DNA from: Clostridiales bacterium Firm_05
Lineage (GTDB): Bacteria; Bacillota; Clostridia; Oscillospirales; Ruminococcaceae
Direction: 5' to 3'
Assembly (NCBI GenBank): GCA_001604035.1
Contig: LVAK01000044.1
Span: forward strand, 1 to 44,330
DNA length: 44,330 nucleotides
Positions within the stretch are counted from its first letter, which is position 1. Every line of letters starts with the position of its first letter. The notes beneath the pieces are model-generated. The model was given only the letters and a program-made list of their open reading frames with translations. It did not search any database and was not told the DNA's origin. Positions 10,555 through 19,316 of this stretch are shown here, one piece after another. Both the position numbers and the translations under genes were made by a program.

Positions 10555-13500
10555 TCAGGATCTTCTTCTGCGGAGGAAATGGAACAGTACACCTGCTCCA
10601 ATGCCAGCTATTCCGATAGCCGAACCAAGAATAATCCTGAAATTTCCGACTCTGACATATTTTACTCTGTCAATATGCCACTGGTTTCCTGCTTCATCTT
10701 CAAGTGTGATATCGATATGATGTATACCCTTTCCGAGAGTAAATGAAAGTGTTCCGCTCTCAGGATCGTATACATGAGGTATTTCCTTTCGGTCGCCGTT
10801 TCTCGGGCATTCAAATACCTTTGTGTTTTCGTCATTCAGAGTTTCTGTAATACCTGTAAGTGTAATAGTCTCTTCGTCTGTAAAGGCGAAATTCGCCCAG
10901 TTGTGGAACTTTTCAGGTATTTCTGCCCTGGGGATCTCATTATCGATATGTATCGACGCAAGATCCTGATAAACGTCATCACGGACACTTACTGACAAGT
11001 ACATTCTTGTATCAAGTCCGTCGTCTTTGAAAGTCTCTGAGAAATAGCTTCCCGGCAGATGCATCTTCTCCATGATACAGGTCTCTGAGATCTCCTCTGT
11101 GTCAACATCGAAGGCCGCATAGTCATCAGGAGAATACTGCTTCGCATCTTCACGCAGAACGAGCTTTCCAGCCTTTTTATCATCCTTTGGCTTTATTACA
11201 AGAATATCTATGTCCTTGAAATCTGTGGCCTTTTTGCTTAGTGCTTTTCCGTTTTCACTCATAAGTGAATAGTAACCGGTAGGCCCATTTTTTGTATCAA
11301 TGGCACTATTGTAGATGTATGCAAGAACGTCTGTATCGACCATTCTGAAATAGGTATTGCTGATAGTTTCACTTTCATTTCCGGCCTTATCTACCGCAGT
11401 GAACTTAAGAGCATAAACTCCGTCCTTCTTGAAATCATCAAGAGTATATTTCTTACTGTTTATCCTGCCTGAAAGCCTGTCTGTCAGCGGACTTTCAACT
11501 ATCTCTCCCATTTCCTTCTTATTGGTATACTCCGGAGAATAAACAAGTGCTTCTACCCTTATTTCCTTGAAATTTGTATCATCAAATTCTACTGAAGGCT
11601 TCGGATCATCCTTGCGTTTCTCGTCATATACATCATAGAACGGTGTGAGCTTCGGCTCGTCATTCAACAGACTGCCATTTCTGCTCTTATATACCGGAGG
11701 AGTCTTATCTATCTCGTAAACTGTGGTATGATCTGCAGAGCCTTTCTCAAATGAGCCCTTGTTGCCGGCACGGTCAGAAGGTGACATAGATATCCTATAT
11801 ACACCATCCTCTGCAATCGTGATGTCAAGATCATGCTTATCGCCGTCATGTTTCCAGTTATATCCGCCGCCTACACTTACCCAGTCGCTTCCGCCTGTAC
11901 TATGTTCTGATCCGGGAACTTTTCTCAATATCGAAATGTTCATGTCAGTCGGATCAAAATTATGTTCATTTACAGTGATCTTTGCTGTCTGATCCTTGCT
12001 GTAGAATATCTCTTTATCATCATCCTTACCGAAGGATGTAAAGTTATTGCTTACAACAGGTGCGGTGGTATCAACGTTGAAGAACGCTGAGAAATAGCTG
12101 TTTGTTTTGCCGTCAGCAGTAATATTAGCAGAATGTCTTCCCAGGTCGTATCCTGAGAATGAGAAGTTGTAATCACCCTCCGGGAAAGTAAGCGTCGCCT
12201 TATACTCTGAAGGAGCTGTCTCCTTAAAGGAGCAGGCCGGTACAGTCTGCGTATAGGTATTAGAAATTTTTGCGTTCATAAGATCGGCCGAGAAATTTCT
12301 TTCCTTTACTACGATATCATATGTTACCGGACCGCTGTAGTATCTGCCGTTTCTTGCCGAAGCATTTTTAGTGATCGTTACTTCCGGAGCGATCGTATCG
12401 ATCGTGAATGTCTCACTCTCTTCATTATCCCTTATGTTGCCCGAGCGATCTGAAGCGCTGAACATCATAGAGATATCATTGTCATCTGTATTGAAAGTAA
12501 ACACCTTGCTTACTTCTGTTACAAGGTTAGTATCAGCACCGGTTATCTCCCAGCCATTGTCAAGTATTTCGCCTACGTTATATCCGGCAGTATTGCTTAT
12601 TTCAGTTTTTACGCTGTCAAAGCTGTCCTTCTCCGATTTTTTTGAATAGCTTACGTTTCTGAGACCTGACTTAGTATCTGAGATCGTAACTCTGAACTGA
12701 ACTTCTTCCGTAAAGAGTTTATTTCCGTTATTATCGGTTCCTGAACCTCTTCCGGGAAGTGGCTCGATAAAGATATCCGGAGCTGTTTTATCGATTACGA
12801 AGCCCTGAGGAGTCCGCTCCTCGGAAACATTACCGACATTATCATATGTCCTGGCATATATCTGTCCTTTAAAGCCTGCTCCTACCTTTATCTTTGCCTT
12901 GCCGTTGGTAACAGGAACGCTGTAGACCTTCTGTTCAAGCCTTTCTTCATTCTCGTATGGAACAAGTCTGAACTGAACTCTATCAAGCTTTGAAGAAGGC
13001 TCTGCATCTGAAACATCGACAGTTACTTCAAAGTCATCCTTGAAATAATAGCCGTATTCAAGCGCAACGATGAAACTATTTCTGTCTGCACCAGACAATC
13101 CGTCAGACGATGCCCTGTCAAAAGTGAATTTTTCAACCTCAGGCTCAATAATATCACGATAGAATACTACCTTTGAATCCTTATACTCAGTTCCATCGCT
13201 TGTTACAGGCATACGCTTGACGTTTCCGGCGTTATCTGTAACAAGGAACTCGATCACATAGCTTCCATCATTGTTAGCCGGTATCATCTCGGCGATCTTT
13301 TCGATGGAATAGCTGAATTTGTACTCGCCGCATAACGATGTCCTATCCTGCTTGCCTGCTTCCATAGTTGATGCAATGTCGGGAAGGACCTTGTGATCCT
13401 TTTCAAGCTCGCCGCTTATTGAGGAGACATTCTTTCCATTTATGAACATCTCCACCTGACGTATACCTGAATCCTCATCACGCAAAGACAATGCGATCAG

Positions 13501-16452
13501 TTTTTCTTTATCTTTATCACTGTTGGTATGCTTTCTATACCATATCCTGCCGTTATCCTTCTGAACGCTGTCAGGCTCAGGAAGATCTACTATCAGAGCA
13601 GGCTGATGATCTTCAAGCATAACAAAGTGATTGTCAGAAACACCTTTCTCCCTCTCGGTATTCTCTATGTTCGGGCAGGATATGCTGTGCTTTCCGACTT
13701 TATCATATACATTAACGATAATATCGCTCTGGAATACTTTTGTATCTATATCAAGGTCATAGACAAACCTGTTCTCTCCGAGAGGCACCATCTTCAGAGG
13801 CGTTTCAATGCCGTCATGCGTTATTGTAACATAATCTACACCGCTGTCGTGCTCACCGTCATGCACATCAACTGAAAGCCTTACGGAATCATTTGAGAAC
13901 GAGCCGAAGGGAAGTACATTCAGTATCGCTTCTCTTATCGAAAACTTTTTCTCAATGGTGAATCTGTCGATCACCGGCGCTTCTGTATCCATGTGCAGCG
14001 TGTAGTAAGCGTGACCTGTATTTCCGGAAAGCGCTTCTATATCGGCACTTATAAAGTATTCGTTGTAATCGTCATATCTGTCCTTGGAAGGATCTATTTT
14101 AATATCGGCATAAGTATTTCCTTCTTCATCAGTCTCATAAGTATCGGCGGTATATTCCTTGCCGTTGACCTTGAAATGGATCTTATAAAGGTCAGAACCT
14201 TCAAGCTTATAATTTAGCCTCAGAACAACAGGCTTTACTGCATTGTTCTCGTCCTTTTCAATGATCCAGTTCTGGCCGTCAATTTCTGTTACCTCATGAG
14301 ATACAACAGAGAAATCTCCCTTTGGTACTTCATGATCTACAAAAATCATTGCAGAGCTTTCTGTCTCCGGATTACCTGCATTATCTGAGGCAGTATTCTT
14401 AAAGATATACATACCTGTATCAAGCTTGGAGGTATCTACTGTGTAAGAAGTGCTGTACTTATCGGAACTGTACTTTTCATTTTTCAGTACGACCTCATCA
14501 CCAAGAGCCGCACCCTCTCCGGATGATATCTTCGAGACACAAGCCGATGCAAGGCCGCCATCATCGTTGAAGGATATCCTGAGCTCTCCGCCGTTGTTGT
14601 TATAGTAATGCGAGCCGTCACGGTTCTTCTCTGCACCGTAATCGTAGGTTATTTCCGGGGATTCTGTATCAATGATCCATTTGTCAGTAGTGATATTCTT
14701 CCAATCTATGATCGGCTCTTCATCCTCTGCCGGCTTTGTGACCGGTGTTTTATTGCAGGAACTGTTTTTCAAGAGACTTGAAAGAGATACATCCTTCTGA
14801 TTGTTTCCGTCGGTCACTCTTACATAAAGCGAGCCAACTACAGCTCCATTAGCAAGATCAAACGAGTACTCGCCACTCTTATTTCCATTAAGTGAGGAAA
14901 TAACATGATCGTTGTTGCTCTTATCGATCAGTGATACCTTTTGCACGCCTCGGATCCTTTCACTCTCTGACACATCTTCAATGTTCATCGTGATAGTAAG
15001 AGGCTTGTTGCAGTAGTTTGCCCTTGAAGTGAATGTAAGCGCATTTTCAACTTCTGATCCATCATCAGTCTTTAATACGATAGTATTTATATCAGGTGCC
15101 TGCGAATCTGGTCCCTGGTCGCTGCTGCAGTATTTTCCGCTTTCAGTATAGTGATTTCCCGCATTATCTGTTATGTCAAGATGAAGAGTATGCAAGCCCT
15201 GCGGTACAGACTGCGAATCCCTATACATAACTTTTGATGAAAAATAAACTGATAATACTATACCGTCTTTTTCAAATGCATAATCTTTTTCGCCCTGCGT
15301 ATCCCATTCGTATTTTATTTTGTTTATACCTGATGCATTATCCTTTATGTAGCCCTTTGCCGTAAACGATCTGTCCTGATCGTCATAGGTTATGTTCATA
15401 CCTGATACAACAGGTTTTTTGCTGTCAAGAATTAGCTTTGAAGTGGTATCATTGGTGCCTGGAATGCTCATCGGAATAGGAACTATTTCCTTCTGACCGT
15501 TATCACCTGAACAGTTAAGTTCAAGGATACGCTCTGCCTTTCCGGCAGCGATCGCCTCTGTAAACTCGGCAGTATATATGTATACCGTCTCACCCTTATC
15601 GTTGACTCTTGTACCGTCAGGAACAGATATACGCTGCTTCTGAGAATCAGAAAGACCAATAGTTACCGGAATCTTATGAACACTTTCAGCTGTTACTTTG
15701 ACACATACATTCCTGTTGGATGCGATACCAAAGTCATACTGAGCTATTTTACCGTCTTTATCCTCTTCATCATTTGGTATAAGACTTACAACAGCAGATG
15801 TGATAACAGGTGCTGTAGGAGTTTCTTCATGGGGATCGCTTGTGCTGTTTATCGTAAAAATATAGTTATTACCGGTGACAGAAGAGCTGTCTATATCGTA
15901 ATACAGCTTGTCATCATCATCCTTCTTTATGTACAGCTTTATCTCAGGAAGAAGATCACTGTTTAGCTTCTGGCCGTTTATCGTCAGATAATATGGTATC
16001 TCCTTAGGAAGTTCCTCACCCTTATAATAATATCCATTAGGAACGACCTCTATTTCCGCAGCATTTATAGTGCCTGTTGTCTGGAATTCATCGCTTTCAC
16101 CGGGAAGCTGAAGCTCGTACTTGTCAGAGTTATGTCCTGTAAGAGCAAAGTCTGAAAGTATCACTGTCTTTCCCTCTCCGGCGTCTGCATCCTCGAATTC
16201 AGCATTACAAGTCAGTCTTACCTGATCTGTTGTGCTGACGCCATGAAGGATGACTCCGGACAGATCAACTGTCGCATCAGTGTCTCCGTCATAGGTCTTA
16301 GCGTTAACTACTATGCTGTCAATAAAATCGCTGTCAACAGTAACAACGATCTGCTGTGCCGCATACGAATATGAATATGGAACAGATATCGGTACACTGC
16401 TGCCGGATAATGCCAGTGCGCCGAGCAGTGCAAGAGATCTCTTTTTCTTCAT
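10555..16452 (-). CDS. Giant Ig-like repeat surface protein with C-terminal membrane anchor
   Basis: 1965 residues. A Sec-type signal peptide (KKKR, then hydrophobic ALLGALALSGSS) leads the protein. The body contains many beta-rich repeats of roughly 90-130 residues marked by DNAGN / DKAGN / DRSGN turns and DTTAP / DTIAPEV / DKTPP openings, the hallmark of bacterial Ig-like or Big-type domains. It ends with a single membrane helix (IILGSAIGIAGIGAGVLFHFL) and RRRRS, so it is held in the membrane rather than sortase-anchored; no LPxTG is seen. It is the last gene of the type VII-like cluster, 72 bp after the small membrane protein. Function unknown; a stalk, adhesin or extracellular scaffold is plausible. 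Confidence 0.8.
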   Translation of the reverse strand: MKKKRSLALLGALALSGSSVPISVPYSYSYAAQQIVVTVDSDFIDSIVVNAKTYDGDTDATVDLSGVILHGVSTTDQVRLTCNAEFEDADAGEGKTVILSDFALTGHNSDKYELQLPGESDEFQTTGTINAAEIEVVPNGYYYKGEELPKEIPYYLTINGQKLNSDLLPEIKLYIKKDDDDKLYYDIDSSSVTGNNYIFTINSTSDPHEETPTAPVITSAVVSLIPNDEEDKDGKIAQYDFGIASNRNVCVKVTAESVHKIPVTIGLSDSQKQRISVPDGTRVNDKGETVYIYTAEFTEAIAAGKAERILELNCSGDNGQKEIVPIPMSIPGTNDTTSKLILDSKKPVVSGMNITYDDQDRSFTAKGYIKDNASGINKIKYEWDTQGEKDYAFEKDGIVLSVYFSSKVMYRDSQSVPQGLHTLHLDITDNAGNHYTESGKYCSSDQGPDSQAPDINTIVLKTDDGSEVENALTFTSRANYCNKPLTITMNIEDVSESERIRGVQKVSLIDKSNNDHVISSLNGNKSGEYSFDLANGAVVGSLYVRVTDGNNQKDVSLSSLLKNSSCNKTPVTKPAEDEEPIIDWKNITTDKWIIDTESPEITYDYGAEKNRDGSHYYNNNGGELRISFNDDGGLASACVSKISSGEGAALGDEVVLKNEKYSSDKYSTSYTVDTSKLDTGMYIFKNTASDNAGNPETESSAMIFVDHEVPKGDFSVVSHEVTEIDGQNWIIEKDENNAVKPVVLRLNYKLEGSDLYKIHFKVNGKEYTADTYETDEEGNTYADIKIDPSKDRYDDYNEYFISADIEALSGNTGHAYYTLHMDTEAPVIDRFTIEKKFSIREAILNVLPFGSFSNDSVRLSVDVHDGEHDSGVDYVTITHDGIETPLKMVPLGENRFVYDLDIDTKVFQSDIIVNVYDKVGKHSISCPNIENTEREKGVSDNHFVMLEDHQPALIVDLPEPDSVQKDNGRIWYRKHTNSDKDKEKLIALSLRDEDSGIRQVEMFINGKNVSSISGELEKDHKVLPDIASTMEAGKQDRTSLCGEYKFSYSIEKIAEMIPANNDGSYVIEFLVTDNAGNVKRMPVTSDGTEYKDSKVVFYRDIIEPEVEKFTFDRASSDGLSGADRNSFIVALEYGYYFKDDFEVTVDVSDAEPSSKLDRVQFRLVPYENEERLEQKVYSVPVTNGKAKIKVGAGFKGQIYARTYDNVGNVSEERTPQGFVIDKTAPDIFIEPLPGRGSGTDNNGNKLFTEEVQFRVTISDTKSGLRNVSYSKKSEKDSFDSVKTEISNTAGYNVGEILDNGWEITGADTNLVTEVSKVFTFNTDDNDISMMFSASDRSGNIRDNEESETFTIDTIAPEVTITKNASARNGRYYSGPVTYDIVVKERNFSADLMNAKISNTYTQTVPACSFKETAPSEYKATLTFPEGDYNFSFSGYDLGRHSANITADGKTNSYFSAFFNVDTTAPVVSNNFTSFGKDDDKEIFYSKDQTAKITVNEHNFDPTDMNISILRKVPGSEHSTGGSDWVSVGGGYNWKHDGDKHDLDITIAEDGVYRISMSPSDRAGNKGSFEKGSADHTTVYEIDKTPPVYKSRNGSLLNDEPKLTPFYDVYDEKRKDDPKPSVEFDDTNFKEIRVEALVYSPEYTNKKEMGEIVESPLTDRLSGRINSKKYTLDDFKKDGVYALKFTAVDKAGNESETISNTYFRMVDTDVLAYIYNSAIDTKNGPTGYYSLMSENGKALSKKATDFKDIDILVIKPKDDKKAGKLVLREDAKQYSPDDYAAFDVDTEEISETCIMEKMHLPGSYFSETFKDDGLDTRMYLSVSVRDDVYQDLASIHIDNEIPRAEIPEKFHNWANFAFTDEETITLTGITETLNDENTKVFECPRNGDRKEIPHVYDPESGTLSFTLGKGIHHIDITLEDEAGNQWHIDRVKYVRVGNFRIILGSAIGIAGIGAGVLFHFLRRRRS

Positions 16453-16524
16453 TAGAAACTTTCCTTTCTGTTGATACCGATACGGTGATCAGTACATTTT
16501 ATATGAAGCTTGCTGTTTCAGACA

Positions 16525-16896
16525 TCAAGCCTTATTATCACGGGATCCATCAGTATTGACTGTATTGATAACTCTGTATTTTGTGTTTCTTCTGTGCTGG
16601 GTGTTATAAAGGAATGACGCTCCAAGCCAGCACACAAATATGAGTATGACAAGAAGTATGCATACGACCAAAAAGATCAGCGGATAGTTCAGGTCGGTCT
16701 CATAGAACAGATCCCATTTCAGGACAAATCTCAGAAAAATATACAAAAGTATGACCGCTGCAGAACAAATACATCCGATCTTTATCCATATCCTGAAGGA
16801 AGCAAAAAAATCTTCCCGGAACTTTCTCAGCGTCTTTCTTCTTTCATCTTTTTCATCACGGAATTTCAACTCCTCGGAATTTGTTGTTACAGCCAT
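16525..16896 (-). CDS. Small two-helix membrane protein of the type VII-like cluster
   Basis: Start taken at the ATG at 16896, giving 123 residues, because GGAGGTGA is correctly spaced there; the track start is a GTG inside that RBS. A charged cytoplasmic head of about 35 residues (EELKFRDEKDERRKTLRKFRE) precedes two membrane helices (IGCICSAAVILLYIFLRFVL and YPLIFLVVCILLVILIFVCWL), then a basic tail. One base separates it from the kinase stop, so the two are co-translated. I do not recognise the family. Its size and place would fit an EssA-like accessory, but there is no sequence evidence for that. Confidence 0.7.
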   Translation of the reverse strand: MAVTTNSEELKFRDEKDERRKTLRKFREDFFASFRIWIKIGCICSAAVILLYIFLRFVLKWDLFYETDLNYPLIFLVVCILLVILIFVCWLGASFLYNTQHRRNTKYRVINTVNTDGSRDNKA

Positions 16897-16897
16897 A

Positions 16898-18829
16898 TCA
16901 ATCACCTCCGAGTTTAGTCAGCGGAACAAGAGTATCCTGTATCGTCTCACGTTCTGTTCCTGCCGCATCTGCAAGCGTATCAGTCTTTTCACCGGACATA
17001 AGCTTCATTGCAAGCTTTGACAAGATCGTGCTGTATCTCTTGTCGTCACAGTTTTCCAGCAATACATCATAGGCTGATTTCAGCTTGTCTGTATCGGTAT
17101 CAGCGGCTTCATTGACCTGAGTCAGCGCCTTAGCAAGATCATAACCGCTGGATTTGTTTTCACGAGGCAGATTAAGAAGATATATATTCTTTGCAATATC
17201 ATCCATATTATCACTCTTGCCATTCTGAATGATTGTATCTATATAGCCGCCCCACTTTGACTTGTCAGAGATATGCTCCTTCATCAGCGAAGTAAGCAGT
17301 TCTGTTTCGTCAATATCAATAACGTTATCATTTGGCGAACCGCCGTGTACAAATTCGACAATATCATCAAAATTTTTCAGCTTTGCCTTCTTCCCGGGCA
17401 CCTTCATCATATCATTTGCTGCTCTTGCCAGCGCAGTTTTTTTCTGATTGTCGGTATAATTCTTTTTCATTGTGTTCCAACGATCCCTGGCAAGCGGATT
17501 AGCAAGGAGCATCAATATGAGCCAAAGACCAAGAAAACAGGATGCAAATGCTGCACAGAATCCCGATACTGCCAGCATCTGCCGTACAAGAGGATCTGAT
17601 TTTCGGTCAAGTGACGGTATCGAATCACGAGCGTGTTCGATATCTTCCTGAAGCTGTGCAAAATTGTGATAAAAATCACCGATATCCCTGTCCGGATCCT
17701 GAAAATGCTTCTGTCGTGTAGCTGTGCATTTTCTTATGATAGATTCAAGGGATTCGTGATATGCCCTATCGATATTACGGAAATCACGGTCGCAGTAAGT
17801 GAAGGTGTTTCCGTTACGGACGTCCTCCTCATACTCATGCATGATGGCACGGTTGAAGAATCTCGGGTCTGATGACTCCGGAGAAGCTTCAAAATACTTC
17901 CGGCACATCTCATAAATGGAAAGACACTCATAGAAGGTCGTGCCAAATCCGAAGATATCGCTCTCTATGGATACACATCCGTTTACAAACACCGAGCTCT
18001 GTGAAGTAAACGGAAAGAATCCTGCCAGAGGCTCTGCATAGCACTCCGGTGCGGCATAGCCTACGGTTCCGTAAGCGTAGAAATTATCCTTGCCTACATC
18101 CTGCCACTGACGATCACTGTAGTCGGCAATGAACGTCATATTTGTCAGGTCGTTATAGTGCTGATAAGTCCTGTCATCCATAAATTCCTGAGAACGGCCG
18201 AAATCTATAAGAACAAGCTCACGGCCATGCTTTGTCACCATTATATTCTCAGGCTTGATGTCACAATGCAGTACCACAGGCTTATTCGGATCGTTCTTGG
18301 CATTATGAATGTTGACATTTGATACAAACTTCATTATTTCACAGAGGTTTATCATAAACTGTATCATCTGATTCTGATACTTAACTATCTCACGATAATT
18401 ATACTCTGTTGAATTGCGCTCCCATTTTCTTGACACAGTATTATACCTGAACCACTGATTGATACAATAGTCCTGAAGGGATTCTCCGTCTATGAACTCC
18501 TCAACAACACAGAAAAAATTCTTTGTGCTGATAAATCCTCCTCCATAGGGCAGCTTGAAATCACCCAGATCCTCAACGACATCAAGAACACGTACTACGG
18601 ACCGACAGGTCTGCAGCGCTTCAAGTATCTTATATTCTCTCTTCATAAAATCACGAAGTCTGCTCCTGGGTTTGAATTTCAATACACAGGAATATACAAG
18701 GTCGTTTCCGTACTTTATTCCTTTGAAAACGATACTTTCTGTTCCCTCAGCAATAAAACCGTCATGGTTTATTCCGTACTCGGTGTCTATTCTGTAGTCA
18801 AAATCTGTTCCCTTGATAACATATGCCAT
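16898..18829 (-). CDS. Membrane Ser/Thr protein kinase in the EssB position
   Basis: 643 residues. Residues about 25-400 form a eukaryotic-type kinase: glycine-rich loop IAEGTESIVFKG, Lys in VLKFK (K51), hinge VVEEFIDGESL, catalytic HCDIKPEN (H188, D190, K192, N195), LIDFG (209-211) and YAAPE. All key residues look intact, with only HCD in place of HRD. A single membrane helix (SGFCAAFASCFLGLWLILMLL, about 420-443) is followed by about 200 helical residues predicted outside. Kinase fold, one helix and an outer helical domain is the layout of EssB/YukC, whose kinase fold is degenerate in known systems. The start overlaps the 55-residue gene stop as TAATG. The EssB assignment is inference from topology and context. 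Confidence 0.88.
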   Translation of the reverse strand: MAYVIKGTDFDYRIDTEYGINHDGFIAEGTESIVFKGIKYGNDLVYSCVLKFKPRSRLRDFMKREYKILEALQTCRSVVRVLDVVEDLGDFKLPYGGGFISTKNFFCVVEEFIDGESLQDYCINQWFRYNTVSRKWERNSTEYNYREIVKYQNQMIQFMINLCEIMKFVSNVNIHNAKNDPNKPVVLHCDIKPENIMVTKHGRELVLIDFGRSQEFMDDRTYQHYNDLTNMTFIADYSDRQWQDVGKDNFYAYGTVGYAAPECYAEPLAGFFPFTSQSSVFVNGCVSIESDIFGFGTTFYECLSIYEMCRKYFEASPESSDPRFFNRAIMHEYEEDVRNGNTFTYCDRDFRNIDRAYHESLESIIRKCTATRQKHFQDPDRDIGDFYHNFAQLQEDIEHARDSIPSLDRKSDPLVRQMLAVSGFCAAFASCFLGLWLILMLLANPLARDRWNTMKKNYTDNQKKTALARAANDMMKVPGKKAKLKNFDDIVEFVHGGSPNDNVIDIDETELLTSLMKEHISDKSKWGGYIDTIIQNGKSDNMDDIAKNIYLLNLPRENKSSGYDLAKALTQVNEAADTDTDKLKSAYDVLLENCDDKRYSTILSKLAMKLMSGEKTDTLADAAGTERETIQDTLVPLTKLGGD

Positions 18830-18996
18830 TAATCATGCCCCTCTTCGGCTTCTCTGAAAATAAGATTATATATAGTTTCCGGAGAATCCTCAGGGATAGG
18901 TTTCAAAAGAAGCTTCTTGGACTCCCCCGAAGTATCCGGCACCGTATCGCCTACAGAACCGAATACTCCTGTCCCCCTTTCGTCATTCAATATCAT
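18829..18996 (-). CDS. 55-residue hypothetical protein between WXG100 and kinase genes
   Basis: Too short for the ORF track. Translation gives MILNDERGTGVF at the start and IFREAEEGHD at the end. Its ATG overlaps the WXG100 stop (ATGA) and its TAA overlaps the kinase ATG (TAATG), so it is coupled on both sides. This is strong evidence that it is translated. It is hydrophilic, with no membrane segment. Several Thr and Ser residues sit in an acidic setting (GDTVPDTSGES). With a kinase encoded next to it, a phosphorylated partner or adaptor role is conceivable but unproven. No family recognised. Confidence 0.6.
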   Translation of the reverse strand: MILNDERGTGVFGSVGDTVPDTSGESKKLLLKPIPEDSPETIYNLIFREAEEGHD

Positions 18997-19313
18997 TCGC
19001 CCTCCTCAGGATCGCCGGCTGTGATATTGTACTGGCCAAGATCGTTGTCTATCTGCTTGTACTGCTCTATAAGGTCATTAACGACCTCGTCATTGATAGT
19101 GTTGAGAACGTCGGAAATATTCTCTATATTTTCAGTTATGTGTAAAGCTACCTGCTGAAAAGCAGTTTTACCTGCTCCTTCCCAGTTTGCCATCAGAGTG
19201 AAGTTTATGCGGTCAAACTCTTCTCTTATGGCTGCAAACTCGGTTATAGCCTCCTCACTCTGAGTTACAAAGCTTTCAAGCTTTCCGATATCTGCTTTGA
19301 TAAAATCTGCCAT
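18993..19313 (-). CDS. WXG100 family protein (ESAT-6-like)
   Basis: 106 residues, two predicted helices joined by a turn carrying NWEGAGKTAFQ, a canonical W-x-G motif at the middle of the chain. Near the C-terminus EQYKQIDND contains Y-x-x-x-D, the secretion signal described for type VII substrates. WXG100 proteins are secreted as helical-hairpin dimers by ESX/Ess machines. It follows the second ATPase gene by 3 bp with RBS GGAGGAG and overlaps the 55-residue gene. It is the only one of four small candidate substrates in the window with an intact WXG, and the only one encoded downstream of the ATPases. Confidence 0.88.
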   Translation of the reverse strand: MADFIKADIGKLESFVTQSEEAITEFAAIREEFDRINFTLMANWEGAGKTAFQQVALHITENIENISDVLNTINDEVVNDLIEQYKQIDNDLGQYNITAGDPEEGE

Positions 19314-19316
19314 AAA

